From: Chloroflexota bacterium
Lineage (GTDB): Bacteria > Chloroflexota > JAJPGV01
Assembly: GCA_021325635.1 (NCBI GenBank)
Contig: JAJPGV010000049.1
Location: 1-64,000, forward strand
Reading direction: 5' to 3'
DNA length: 64,000 nucleotides
The position numbers and the translations under genes are program-made. Under the pieces are notes generated by a model. The model had not been told where the DNA came from. It did not search any database and saw only the letters and a program-made list of their open reading frames with translations. This document shows, piece after piece, positions 1-9,094 of this stretch (position 1 is the first letter of the stretch; every line of letters begins with the position of its first letter).

Positions 1-765
1 AGGCCCTTTCAGGTGCCCGACGGCCTAACGTTAGATCCCTTGCGCTCTTGGGGTGGAGTAAAAGCCGCATACTACTCCGCCGCATTCGTCCTTCGGTCGG
101 TCATCGCGGACGAACTTGATACAGATCCTGAAGAAATCGATGTGAGCAATGTGCGCCAGGTGGAACTCGCCGATGGAACTCGAGCAGGTGAAATCGTGCT
201 CAATGACCATCTTCCAAACGGCGCCGGTTACGTTGCGTGGGTGAGCCAAAACTGGCACGCAGTCCTCGCCGGATCTGTTGACCTCAATGCTCCTGCGAAT
301 AAGCCGGCTGGGGCGCTGATTACTCCGGAGCATCGGGCCAGCTGTGAGTCGTCCGGGTATGACTGTCTCCGGCAGTACCGAAACATGAGCTATCACGGGC
401 TCCTCGATTGGCGCCTTGGGCTTACCCTACTTCGCTGCCTCGGATCACCGAACTTTGTCGCCGGGCTGGACGGCAACTTCGGGGTTCCGGATCTCGACGG
501 CTGGATGACGTTTGCATTCCAGCGCCGGGATTCCTTCTGCCAAACCTTCAGCTGTGCAGCACATGACTTCGGACCGTTGCCTGGTTTCACATTCGGGCCC
601 CTTGCCACCCCGGTCGTGATCATCCATCCGCTGTGGGATTTCCGTAGACCGGTAGGGATCCTCGCTGAGGCTGTGGCTGAATGTGGAGCTCAGCCGGGAC
701 GCTTTCTCGATACTTTCAACTTGCTTCGGAGGGAAAGCTGGTGCTACCAGCTACTGGGGCGCTGA
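1..765 (+). CDS. DUF1998-domain protein, C-terminal part (5' end outside window)
   Basis: The reading frame is open from the first base, so this is the tail of a longer gene; the GTG at 13 is probably internal. The tail holds the DUF1998 signature: a cysteine pair in SCESSGYDCLRQYRN followed by YHGLLDWRLG. DUF1998 occurs at the C-terminus of large defence helicases and in DrmB of DISARM and DruE of Druantia, where it accompanies a DEAD/DEAH helicase. The helicase part, if present, lies outside the window, so the system cannot be named. The next gene starts inside its 3' end, which indicates co-transcription with the nuclease that follows. Confidence 0.75.
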   Translation, partial: RPFQVPDGLTLDPLRSWGGVKAAYYSAAFVLRSVIADELDTDPEEIDVSNVRQVELADGTRAGEIVLNDHLPNGAGYVAWVSQNWHAVLAGSVDLNAPANKPAGALITPEHRASCESSGYDCLRQYRNMSYHGLLDWRLGLTLLRCLGSPNFVAGLDGNFGVPDLDGWMTFAFQRRDSFCQTFSCAAHDFGPLPGFTFGPLATPVVIIHPLWDFRRPVGILAEAVAECGAQPGRFLDTFNLLRRESWCYQLLGR

Positions 766-1895
766 AGCCGGGGGAATTACAGACTCCGCTCCACATCGCG
801 CCACTGCGCGCCGTGTCGCCCAGTCATTTCACATCTTTGCAGACTTGCGCCTTGAAAGAGGTGTGGGCAGGCAACGGCAACTCACCGCTCTTGCCACCGA
901 GCCCTGCCGCCCATCTCGGTTCGATCGTTCACAAGCTGCTTGAGGAGGCAGGACAGGGTAAGTTCGCCACCACCGGCGCTGCGGGAATAGCAGAGCGCTG
1001 GTGCGAGCTCTTGGCGGCGACGGAGGACCGATTGCAGCAGCGCTGGCTCGACAGGCACCTGATCCCGCTCCAATCGTCCGTGCCACAGTTTGAAGTCCGG
1101 CGTCTTCAAGCGTGTAAAGCTGCCGGGGTTCTGAACGACCGTAGGAAGGAACACGAAGGTTCCGGGGCGACGGTGGATCCTGCTTATGGATTCGAGCTTC
1201 CGTTGGAATCGTCGGATGGCCTGATCAGAGGCAGAATCGATGCCATTCTGCCTTCGCCGGAGGGCCCCATACTCCAGGATTACAAATCGGGAGCCATCTT
1301 TGAGATCGCCGGCTCGGATGAGCTGGTCCTCAAGAACGAGTACGCCGACCAGCTCAAGATCTATGGCGCCCTGTACCATGAACGGACAGGAGTTTGGCCG
1401 CACCGGCTTGAGGTCCTTCCGGTTTCCACGGCCCCCTACGAGGTCTCCTTCACCCCAGCGGAATGCGAGGAGCTGGCTCACGCGGCAAGAGCGGCCGTGG
1501 CCAAGGTCAACGACCTAATCGCAACGTGTAACGGCCATGAGCTGGAAGCCAGCTTGGCTAATCCTTCACCTTCAGCCTGCTGCTATTGTCCATACCGGCC
1601 GGCCTGCCATGCGTACAGCTCGGCCACACAGCCGGCCATTGGTAGCTGGCCGGCAGACGCCTCGGGTGAGTTTCGTGAGCTGCGGCTCCTGGGCAACGGT
1701 AAACGCCTCCTCTTACTTTCGAGCGGGGAAGCTCAGCTCGCAATCCGCGGTCTGAGCTCCGACCCGCAACGGCATCCCGCCCTGTCGTTCCTGCAGGAAG
1801 GCGACGAAGTCGGTGCCTACTCGCTCAAACCAGCCGGCCCGGGTTCTTTCGCGGAAGGACCTCTGTCCGTCATCTACCGACAGGCGAAAACTTAG
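741..1895 (+). CDS. RecB/Cas4-like PD-(D/E)XK nuclease with probable Fe-S cluster
   Basis: Predicted DNA nuclease. In order it shows SPSHFTSLQTC near the N-terminus, GSIVHKLLEE (motif I His), GRIDAILPS, QDYKSG (the D...DYK active site) and YADQLKIYG. The C-terminus has C-x2-C-x5-C (CCYCPYRPAC). With the N-terminal Cys this makes the four-Cys arrangement that holds a 4Fe-4S cluster in AddB and Cas4 nucleases. A small beta-rich tail follows. I chose GTG 741 because GGAGG lies about 7 nt upstream; an ATG at 681 would give a longer overlap with the DUF1998 gene. Helicase plus Fe-S nuclease suggests DNA end processing or phage DNA degradation. Confidence 0.8.
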   Translation: MLPATGALKPGELQTPLHIAPLRAVSPSHFTSLQTCALKEVWAGNGNSPLLPPSPAAHLGSIVHKLLEEAGQGKFATTGAAGIAERWCELLAATEDRLQQRWLDRHLIPLQSSVPQFEVRRLQACKAAGVLNDRRKEHEGSGATVDPAYGFELPLESSDGLIRGRIDAILPSPEGPILQDYKSGAIFEIAGSDELVLKNEYADQLKIYGALYHERTGVWPHRLEVLPVSTAPYEVSFTPAECEELAHAARAAVAKVNDLIATCNGHELEASLANPSPSACCYCPYRPACHAYSSATQPAIGSWPADASGEFRELRLLGNGKRLLLLSSGEAQLAIRGLSSDPQRHPALSFLQEGDEVGAYSLKPAGPGSFAEGPLSVIYRQAKT

Positions 1896-2703
1896 AGGTC
1901 GTAGCACAGCCGCGAGCAAGCGGACATGCGAGACAGCTCGGGTGAACCCGCGTGCAAACGATGTTGCCTAGGTCCAGCAGCGCATAGAGTATGTGCCTTC
2001 CCTGACCGTGAGCTATCGCGCGGCCGAATAGCTGACCAACAATCTCGCGAACGCGGGCGTTCTTGCGCAGCTCACCACGGACAACTGTTATGCCTGCGTA
2101 ACGGCTAATTACGCGACTTATGTTGCCGTCCACTGGCGCTGCGGGCCGTTCGAGCGAAACAGCGACTGCCCCCGCTAGGTACTGGCCTAGAACGCATACA
2201 TCGTCGACACCCGCCATCACCACTCGTGCGGCTTGTCTGAGCTTTCTAAGGCGCTGGTTTGGAAGGCCGAGGCCTGCGACGATTTTCAATACGGCTTCAT
2301 CGGACAGCGCGTTGAGCGCCGCGGCGGTCGGAGCCACGAGGATGAGCTGCTCGTAAACGGGAGCTACTGCCGGCGCCCTGGTTTTTTGGAGAAGAACCTC
2401 CGCCACGAGTAGCTCGTAGAGGTCCGCGCTTCGACGCCAGGGATATTCGACGCGATTACTCTGGCCCCATTGTTGCAAGCCCTCAAATAGGGATTCGACG
2501 CCGAATGCGCCGAGTCCCGGTTGCTCGGCTGGTACTAGCTGCCTGGCGGCTTTCTCGGAGTGCTTGCTATCATCGGGGCGTTTTGAGCGTGCGGATGGAA
2601 CTGTAGTGCTAGAGTATCCTCGGCCGGTTCTCAGCTTGTTTTCGGGCTGCGGTGGAATGGACCTAGGCTTTGAAAGGGCTGGCTTCGACGTGCGGCTAGC
2701 CAT
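1870..2703 (-). CDS. HhH-GPD DNA glycosylase, Mig.Mth-like thymine-mismatch type
   Basis: Base-excision repair glycosylase of the EndoIII/MutY superfamily. It has the YPWRRSADLYELLVAEVLL core, a helix-hairpin-helix (VLGQYLAGAV), the catalytic Asp in VDGNISRV (D192) and the C-terminal Fe-S loop C-x6-C-x2-C-x5-C (C250, C257, C260, C266). The residue at the EndoIII lysine position is Tyr (Y175), as in the thymine glycosylase Mig.Mth, rather than Lys (EndoIII) or Ser (MutY). It is divergent from a cytosine-5 methyltransferase, so repair of T:G mismatches from deaminated 5mC is the likely job. The only ATG (2703) lies inside the methyltransferase 5' end; the first 60 or so residues look non-domain, so the true start may be later. 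Confidence 0.8.
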   Translation of the reverse strand: MASRTSKPALSKPRSIPPQPENKLRTGRGYSSTTVPSARSKRPDDSKHSEKAARQLVPAEQPGLGAFGVESLFEGLQQWGQSNRVEYPWRRSADLYELLVAEVLLQKTRAPAVAPVYEQLILVAPTAAALNALSDEAVLKIVAGLGLPNQRLRKLRQAARVVMAGVDDVCVLGQYLAGAVAVSLERPAAPVDGNISRVISRYAGITVVRGELRKNARVREIVGQLFGRAIAHGQGRHILYALLDLGNIVCTRVHPSCLACPLARGCATTSKFSPVGR

Positions 2704-3871
2704 CGACCTAGATGATGCCGCAAGGAAAACTTACGAAGCCCACCACAACGGCACGGTTCTGCCGGGCGACCTTTCCAGGATGTCCGCCAAGCAGATTGGT
2801 GACGAGTGGGACAAGATCAGCCGCGAGCCTCCGATAGGAATCATTGGCGGGCCCCCTTGCCAATATTTTTCCGCAGCTAACAGGCATTCGAAAGAAGATG
2901 ATCCCCGCCGCGATCTGCCGAGGCATTACGCAGAGATCATTCGCGGTCTGAACCGCCGCTATGGCCTTTATTTTTTCGTATTCGAGAACGTTGTGGGTTT
3001 GACTCAGACGGCGCACAAGGACGACTACGCTTCATTCCTCGCCCTGTTCGAAGGTGCCGGTTTCCGCTGTTTCAAACAGGTGCTCGACGCACAACATTTC
3101 GGCGTGCCGCAAATTCGGCCGCGGGTATTCGTGGTGGGCTTGAACCCGGCAAAATGGGACCGCGGTTGTGATTTCCAGCCGCCGGGAGCTACGCGGAAGA
3201 AGCCTCTGACTGTTGCTTCAGTCCTAAACCGCGTCCGAAGACCGCCGAGGTTCTTTGAACGTGGCCTTACGCCAGAGGAGCTGGCTAAGGACTATCACCC
3301 GAATCACTGGACGATGCAGCCAAGGTCGAAGAAGTTCAAAGAAAAGACGCTCACAGACTGGGCGACCAAAGCGCGGTCATTTCGCGTACTAGACCGAAGC
3401 AAACCGAGTTGGACCGTCGCTTACGGCCATCGGGAAATTCACGTACACCCCGATGGTAAGCGGCGAGTGAGCGTTCTCGAGGCCATGCTTTTTCAAGGCT
3501 TCGACAAGGAGTACGTCCTCCACGGGAATCTTTCCGAACAGGTGCGCCAGGTGTCAGATGCTGTGCCGCCCCCGCTTGCGGAAGCGGTCGCTAGGGCCGT
3601 CGCGGTTTCATTGCATTCGGCCTCAACGCCCCAAATGAATCTGGAGGCCGAGCGCTTGCTCATGGAAGCGGCGGTCGACAAGCCGGTCGTGCAGATCATG
3701 CTCGAAGGTGAAACCGTCGAGGCTGCAACTCAAGCGTTTAAAGTGGCCGGCCGGAAGCTTGGTCTGCGCGTGGACGTTCGGGCCGACGGAAGCCATCATT
3801 TATTTGTCAAGGCGGTGCCGCGTCGGCCTCGCAACTCACGACGAAAGGAACCGCCGGCCCTGGCGGCGTAA
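2564..3871 (+). CDS. DNA (cytosine-5-)-methyltransferase
   Basis: Transfers methyl from SAM to C5 of cytosine. All key motifs are visible: I (LFSGCGGMDLGFERAGF), IV with the catalytic Pro-Cys (GGPPCQYFSAA), VI (FENVVGL), VIII (QIRPRVFVVG) and X (VSDAVPPPLAEAVARA). Length (435 aa) is normal. A short extra tail of about 70 residues follows motif X. GTG 2606, just before VLEYPRPVLSLF, is an alternative start that would reduce the overlap with the divergent glycosylase. The 3' end overlaps the convergent endonuclease gene by 36 bp. It probably forms a restriction-modification or modification-associated unit with its neighbours. Confidence 0.93.
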   Translation: MLSSGRFERADGTVVLEYPRPVLSLFSGCGGMDLGFERAGFDVRLAIDLDDAARKTYEAHHNGTVLPGDLSRMSAKQIGDEWDKISREPPIGIIGGPPCQYFSAANRHSKEDDPRRDLPRHYAEIIRGLNRRYGLYFFVFENVVGLTQTAHKDDYASFLALFEGAGFRCFKQVLDAQHFGVPQIRPRVFVVGLNPAKWDRGCDFQPPGATRKKPLTVASVLNRVRRPPRFFERGLTPEELAKDYHPNHWTMQPRSKKFKEKTLTDWATKARSFRVLDRSKPSWTVAYGHREIHVHPDGKRRVSVLEAMLFQGFDKEYVLHGNLSEQVRQVSDAVPPPLAEAVARAVAVSLHSASTPQMNLEAERLLMEAAVDKPVVQIMLEGETVEAATQAFKVAGRKLGLRVDVRADGSHHLFVKAVPRRPRNSRRKEPPALAA

Positions 3872-5122
3872 GCGCCGGGGAAGCAAGAGGTCTTCCGCCG
3901 ACCCGCTGCTGGGTGCATTCGGGAGAGTCCCGGCCGTCGAGGGCGGAAAATCTTTCGCTAACCAGGCTTTTACGGCCTTTGCGGTGGCGATGCCTTTGGA
4001 GCGGAGTAGGTCAACAAGATCTCCTCCTGCAAGCACAATGATCGGATGCTGATCATCCCGAATCTCCTCGTATGCCTGTTGCTGGACATATGAGGTAGTG
4101 ACCATCACACCGAACTCTCTGTGCCGAATACGTGAAATCAGGCGCGATGTTTCACGCACGCCGACGCTAGCGCTGGGTGCGTAGCATTTTGCCTCTAGCG
4201 CAAACGTCAGGTGAATTGGATCCGCCGCAGGACCAAGGCTGTACCGACCGATTGCATCTCGGCCACCATCGCGGGTTGGGCGAGTTAGCTCCGAACTCGT
4301 CACGTTTGGGGTAAACATCCTCCACAATAAATCCGCGCATCGTTCGAAGTCGACCGGCCGCTCGCGGAAATGTTCGTGGATTTCAGCAAGCATCCGCAGG
4401 CCCTCTTTGCTCGACGGTAGCTGCTGTTTCTTTGTCCTGTACGAGAGCGTCTTAGGGGCCTGCAAGCGCTGGTACGAACCTGAATTGACCCAGTTCGCCC
4501 AAGCGGGCGGACAGCCAGGTCCCAATCGCTGGTCGTCCTGGAGGGCAGCAAGCCATTTTCGAGGAACTGTCGGAACGTCCAACAATGTGAAAGTGGCGCG
4601 ATAGTTCTGAAACCTGAGCCCACCCACTGTGCGCCAAATCGCTACAAGATCCTCGTCTTGCGAAATCGCGATCCCTCCCGGTGCCGCCAGTCCGCGAAAC
4701 TGAACGTCTCGGCCTGTTCCGATTCTGCTGAAGACGAAGAAGGGTGGGACCGCGAGACGGTCCTCTAGCGTTCCGAGGTGTAGCGCGTCAAAGCTCATCC
4801 GAAGCAGCTCGTTACCGTGGCGGGAAGTGTCGTGAATAGCGCGACCTGGCCGCTTGTTATCGCCGTAGTACTGGAAAATGCCGGTTTCGACATCGAGAAA
4901 GTCCGGCCAATCGGGATCGTCTCCAGTCGAATAGAGCACGGCCATTCGGTAATGTCCCGTCTTAGCTCGGGCCACCCGAAAACCGCCTTGATTACCACAT
5001 GGCATGAGCTTGGCGAGCGGGTCTGCCCTAACGTCTTTGTGCGGGCCTGCGCGGTAGATCGCATCAACCACCAGGTCCGCCTCGCCTAAGGTGCCGAACG
5101 AGAACTCCACTGGTTGGGCCAT
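3836..5122 (-). CDS. AspBHI/Mrr-like restriction endonuclease
   Basis: Two-part protein. The N-terminal 230 or so residues resemble the SRA-like recognition domain of AspBHI-type modification-dependent enzymes. The C-terminal half is an Mrr-type PD-(D/E)XK domain with TRDGGRDAIGRY and FALEAKCY (D...E-x-K catalytic core), followed by VGVRETSRLISRIRHREFGV and the VTTSYVQQQAYEE segment. It is convergent with the methyltransferase. It could be the cognate restriction enzyme, or a 5mC-dependent nuclease of the AspBHI/MspJI kind. In the second case coexistence with an m5C methylase would require different sequence contexts. Confidence 0.8.
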   Translation of the reverse strand: MAQPVEFSFGTLGEADLVVDAIYRAGPHKDVRADPLAKLMPCGNQGGFRVARAKTGHYRMAVLYSTGDDPDWPDFLDVETGIFQYYGDNKRPGRAIHDTSRHGNELLRMSFDALHLGTLEDRLAVPPFFVFSRIGTGRDVQFRGLAAPGGIAISQDEDLVAIWRTVGGLRFQNYRATFTLLDVPTVPRKWLAALQDDQRLGPGCPPAWANWVNSGSYQRLQAPKTLSYRTKKQQLPSSKEGLRMLAEIHEHFRERPVDFERCADLLWRMFTPNVTSSELTRPTRDGGRDAIGRYSLGPAADPIHLTFALEAKCYAPSASVGVRETSRLISRIRHREFGVMVTTSYVQQQAYEEIRDDQHPIIVLAGGDLVDLLRSKGIATAKAVKAWLAKDFPPSTAGTLPNAPSSGSAEDLLLPRRLRRQGRRFLSS

Positions 5123-5186
5123 CGGGCTGGACTTTAGATCAGATTGACCGCGCGTCCCACGTCATGCGCTCGTTGCAATAGTACAC

Positions 5187-7244
5187 ATGTTCTATTCTGA
5201 GCCAGTGAGCAGGCTCGTCCTGGCAGATTTGAACCCGGCGCAGCACCGTGCCTCCACCTACGGCGAAGGGCCGCTACTGGTGATCGCCGGCGCCGGCACC
5301 GGCAAGACCAAGACCCTGGCGGCGCGGGTCGCCTATCTGATAGATCGAGGGGTCCCTCCGGAGCGTATTCTGCTCCTGACCTTCAGCCGTCGCGCCGCGC
5401 AGGAGATGCTGACTCGAGCCGGACAGCTCGTCGGGCGTGGCCAGGCCTCAAAGGTGTGGGGCGGAACCTTCCATGCGGTGGCCAACCGCCTGCTGCGCGT
5501 GCATGGCCACGCCGTCGGGCTGCCGCCGAACTTCACCGTCCTGGACCAGTCCGATGCTGCTGACCTGATGAACCTGCTCAGGACCGAGCTGGGGCTGGCC
5601 GAAACGAGCCGCCGCTTTCCGAAGAAGGACACCCTGGCGGCGATTTACAGCCGGACGGTCAATACGAATGTGAAGTTGAGCCAGGTGCTCGAGGTGGCCT
5701 TCCCCTGGTGCGCCGACGACATCGAGGGCATGCGCGGCATCTTCCAGGGCTACGTCAAGCGCAAGCGCGAGCAGGCCGTTCTCGACTACGACGATCTGCT
5801 GCTGTTCTGGAAGGCGCTGCTGCACGCGCCGACGATCAGCGACCTGATTGCCGGCAGCTTCGACCACGTGCTGGTGGACGAGTACCAGGACACGAATGCG
5901 TTGCAGGCTGACGTCCTGGTGGCCATGCGGCGCAGCATCGGCAACATCACCGTCGTGGGCGATGACGCCCAGGCCATCTACTCGTTTCGGGCGGCGACGG
6001 TTCGGAACATCCTTGCATTTCCACAACAGTTCCCCGGCGCCGAGATTGTGAAGCTGGAGCAGAACTACCGCTCGATCGCGCCCGTGCTTGCGGTCGCTAA
6101 CGCTGTCATGAGCGAGGCGCACCAGCAATACGACAAGGAGCTGCGGTCCAGACGAACGGGTGAGCAGCGCCCGAGGCTGGTCACGTGCCTGGACGAAACG
6201 CAGCAGGCCCAGGTGGTCTGCGATCGCGTGATCCAACACCTCGAGCAGGGCATCGCGCTCAACCGTCAGGCAGTGCTGTTCCGTACCGGCCACCACAGCG
6301 ACCTGCTCGAGGTCGAGTTGACCAGACGCAACATCCCGTTCGTGAAGTACGGCGGGCTGAAGTTCATCGAGGCCGCGCATGTGAAGGACATGTTGGCCTT
6401 CCTGCGGATCCTGGAGAACCCGGCCGATGATCTGGCGTGGTTTCGTGTGCTGCAACTGCTGGACGGCATGGGGCCGCGACACGCCCAAACTGTCCTGGAC
6501 CAGCTACGTGGCCAGCAAGGACTAGGAGAGGACCGGCCGAACAGCCCTCTGGAGCGCTTTCTCGTGGAGCGGGTGGATGCGCCTCCGGCAGCCGCCGAGC
6601 AACTGGACGAACTCCGGCACGCGCTGCGCGATGCCCGCGCGCTTGGGCCTGGGCAGCGCGTGGAACGGCTGCGGCATTTCTACGACCCCATATTCGAGCG
6701 CGTCTACGACAACGCCGGAGTTCGGGTACGCGATTTGGAGCAGTTGGAGCAGCTGGCCGGAACGTACGCCACCACTCGCGAGTTCCTCACCGACCTGACC
6801 CTCGATCCGCCGTCATCAACCAGCGACCTGGCGGGATCACCGTTGCTGGAAGAGGATTACCTGATCCTCTCAACTATCCATTCGGCCAAAGGGTGCGAAT
6901 GGGATGTGGTCCACGTCATCCACGCCGCCGACGGCAACATCCCGAGCGACATGGCCACCGGCAACGCTGAGGAGATCGATGAGGAGCGCCGGCTGTTCTA
7001 TGTGGCGCTGACGCGAGCTAAGGATTGGCTCCACGTCTACTTCCCGCTGCGCTACTACCACCGCCGCCGTGGCCGCAGTGATGCCCACTCGTACGCGCAG
7101 CTGACGCGCTTCATCTCGCCGAGGGTCAAAGGCCTCTTTGATCTGGAGGCGGTCTACGACGAGCAGCACAGCCCTGAGTCAACGGCATCGGTCTCGGCGC
7201 CTGTGACTGTCGATGCTCTGCTGAACGAGCTCTGGGCAGACTAA
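5187..7244 (+). CDS. UvrD/PcrA-like superfamily 1A DNA helicase
   Basis: ATP-dependent 3'-5' DNA helicase (685 aa). Walker A is GAGTGKT near residue 35-41. Other motifs are VLVDEYQDTN (motif II), VVGDDAQAIYSFRAA (III), LEQNYRS (IV) and VALTRAKDWLHVY (VI). Compared with housekeeping UvrD/PcrA it lacks the long C-terminal tail. It is transcribed away from the endonuclease gene across a 64-bp gap, so it probably has its own promoter. A role in repair or in the defence cluster are both possible. Confidence 0.92.
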   Translation: MFYSEPVSRLVLADLNPAQHRASTYGEGPLLVIAGAGTGKTKTLAARVAYLIDRGVPPERILLLTFSRRAAQEMLTRAGQLVGRGQASKVWGGTFHAVANRLLRVHGHAVGLPPNFTVLDQSDAADLMNLLRTELGLAETSRRFPKKDTLAAIYSRTVNTNVKLSQVLEVAFPWCADDIEGMRGIFQGYVKRKREQAVLDYDDLLLFWKALLHAPTISDLIAGSFDHVLVDEYQDTNALQADVLVAMRRSIGNITVVGDDAQAIYSFRAATVRNILAFPQQFPGAEIVKLEQNYRSIAPVLAVANAVMSEAHQQYDKELRSRRTGEQRPRLVTCLDETQQAQVVCDRVIQHLEQGIALNRQAVLFRTGHHSDLLEVELTRRNIPFVKYGGLKFIEAAHVKDMLAFLRILENPADDLAWFRVLQLLDGMGPRHAQTVLDQLRGQQGLGEDRPNSPLERFLVERVDAPPAAAEQLDELRHALRDARALGPGQRVERLRHFYDPIFERVYDNAGVRVRDLEQLEQLAGTYATTREFLTDLTLDPPSSTSDLAGSPLLEEDYLILSTIHSAKGCEWDVVHVIHAADGNIPSDMATGNAEEIDEERRLFYVALTRAKDWLHVYFPLRYYHRRRGRSDAHSYAQLTRFISPRVKGLFDLEAVYDEQHSPESTASVSAPVTVDALLNELWAD

Positions 7245-7251
7245 CCCTTAG

Positions 7252-7965
7252 TCAGAACAGAGGCAGCGCGTGCTGGTCGGCAGGTGAGGATGCCGCCTGT
7301 CGCAGCTCGGGGCCGTCGTTCTTGACGTCGTTGACCAGACTGGAAACCGGTTCGGCGGTCATGAGTTCGACGGGCAAAGCGGCGAGGCAGCCCATCAAGG
7401 CCACCTCCCCGGCATCGCTCGCCAGCCACAGTGCCTCGTGCTCGGGCTGCAGGATGACCGGCATGCGGTTGTGGATGGGCGCGATCAGATCGTTTGGTGC
7501 CGTGGTGAGGATCGTGCAGGAGATGAGCCATTCGTCGTCGATCTTGCAGGCATCCCAGAGACCTGCGAAGCCGAACAGTGCCCAATCTCGGCGGCCGATG
7601 GCGTACGGCTGTTTGGGCTGGCTGCCGCGCGCCTGCCACTCGTAAAACCACGAGCTGGGGATTATGCAGCGCCGCTTGGCCAGCAGGCTGCGATAGGCGG
7701 AGCGTTCCAGGAGCGTCTCGGATTTCAGATTGATGGGCCTGGGTTTGCTCGGGTCGGACACTGACCAGCTGCTTACCAATCCCCAGCGCATTGGCCGGAT
7801 GACCCTGTCACCTTCTTTCCCGATGGCTACCGCGAGGACATCCTGGCTGGGGGCAATGTTGTAGCGTGGCTTGAACAGCTCCGGGTCCTCGAACCCAGGC
7901 AGCACCCGTGCCGAGAAGCGGGTCTCAGAGAATTCGGGCGTCTCTAAGCCGAACCGGCCACACAC
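7252..7965 (-). CDS. SOS response-associated peptidase-family protein (SRAP; YedK/HMCES)
   Basis: Forms a covalent thiazolidine crosslink to abasic sites in single-stranded DNA through Cys2. The GTG start is fixed by the family's N-terminal MCGRFGL, in which the initiator Met must be removed to expose the Cys. Other family motifs are PRYNIAPSQ, NLKSETL (usually ARAET), CIIPSSWFYEW and APIHNRMPVIL with the catalytic His. Length (237 aa) is typical. It is convergent with the helicase, with 7 bp between the genes. Confidence 0.94.
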   Translation of the reverse strand: MCGRFGLETPEFSETRFSARVLPGFEDPELFKPRYNIAPSQDVLAVAIGKEGDRVIRPMRWGLVSSWSVSDPSKPRPINLKSETLLERSAYRSLLAKRRCIIPSSWFYEWQARGSQPKQPYAIGRRDWALFGFAGLWDACKIDDEWLISCTILTTAPNDLIAPIHNRMPVILQPEHEALWLASDAGEVALMGCLAALPVELMTAEPVSSLVNDVKNDGPELRQAASSPADQHALPLF

Positions 7966-8061
7966 CCTGGCGAGTGTACCCGCCGGGACGGAGCTCGTGT
8001 CCTTGTTGCCTTACGATCGGGCTCGTATCCCAAATCGCACGCTCACCGACACTAGCCTTTA

Positions 8062-9051
8062 ATGGTGAGCACGGCTGCCGGCGAGGAACAGGTGCCGACA
8101 TTCGTCGACCCGATGCTGGCCAAGCTCAGCGCCACGCTGCCTAAGGACGACGCCAACTGGGCGTTCGAGATGAAGTGGGATGGCATTCGGGCCATCGTAA
8201 GCGTCGACCACTGGAAGGTGCACATCTGTAGCCGCAACCGCATTGATCGGACGCGCGACTATCCAGAGCTTCAGGGCCTGGGCGAGCAGCTGCGAGATCA
8301 CGGCGTGGTCCTCGACGGTGAGATCGTGGCCTTCGATGAGCACGGGAGGCCGACGTTCGAGGCGTGGCAGCAGCGAGGCGGCTACGAGGGCCGGCGCCGC
8401 ATCGCGCCGGACGGCCAGGTGCCCATCGCCTACGTGATCTTCGACCTCCTGTTCATCGATGGCCGCTCGCTCGAGGGGCTGCCGTATACCGAACGCCGCC
8501 AGCTGCTGGAAAGCCTGAAGCTGCAGGGCGACTACTGGTTGGTCCCACCACATTCGATCGGCGCCGGTCCCCACATGCTTCAGATCAGCCGCGACACAGG
8601 GATGGAGGGTGTCGTGGCGAAGCGCCTCAACAGCCGTTACGAGGCGGGCAAGCGAACCGGCGCCTGGCTGAAGGTCAAGAACCACATGCGCCAGGAGTTC
8701 GTCGTCGCCGGCTGGGTTCCGGGCGAAGGCCGGCGCAGCGGACGTATCGGGGCGCTGGTCATCGGCTACTACGAAGGCGACCATCTGATTTCTGCCGGCA
8801 GCGTCGGGACGGGGTTCACGGATCGGATGCTCGATGAGCTGTCCGAGCAGCTTCGCCCTTTTGCGACCGATCACTCGCCGTTTGCCGCCGGCGAAATCCC
8901 TCGCGGATCCCGCTTCGTGGAGCCACGGCTGGTATGTGAGGTGGAGTTCGCCGAGTGGACGTCCAAGACCGGCCAGCTGCGGCATCCGTCATTCAAAGGA
9001 CTGCGTGCAGATAAGAATCCGCGGGACGTTGTCCGGGAGTATCCGGCTTGA
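8062..9051 (+). CDS. ATP-dependent DNA ligase, LigD ligase-domain type
   Basis: Seals DNA nicks; this subfamily is the ligase module of bacterial non-homologous end joining. Motif I EMKWDGIRA carries the adenylated Lys. Others are SRNRIDRT, VLDGEIVAF (III), YVIFDLLFIDG (IIIa), EGVVAKRLNSRY (IV) and WLKVKN (V), with an OB-fold (GRIGALVIGYYEG) after them. At 329 aa it is a stand-alone ligase with no polymerase or phosphoesterase domain, and no Ku gene lies in the window. The ATG at 8062 closely follows a short upstream gap from the divergent SRAP gene. Confidence 0.93.
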   Translation: MVSTAAGEEQVPTFVDPMLAKLSATLPKDDANWAFEMKWDGIRAIVSVDHWKVHICSRNRIDRTRDYPELQGLGEQLRDHGVVLDGEIVAFDEHGRPTFEAWQQRGGYEGRRRIAPDGQVPIAYVIFDLLFIDGRSLEGLPYTERRQLLESLKLQGDYWLVPPHSIGAGPHMLQISRDTGMEGVVAKRLNSRYEAGKRTGAWLKVKNHMRQEFVVAGWVPGEGRRSGRIGALVIGYYEGDHLISAGSVGTGFTDRMLDELSEQLRPFATDHSPFAAGEIPRGSRFVEPRLVCEVEFAEWTSKTGQLRHPSFKGLRADKNPRDVVREYPA

Positions 9052-9094
9052 GCAATGTCAATGGAATCTGGGTGCGGCCACGACTGCTACTCAT

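Noticed and set aside
5448-6488. 346-codon open frame antisense to the UvrD-like gene
   Set aside because: A shadow of a clear helicase gene; no protein-like features.
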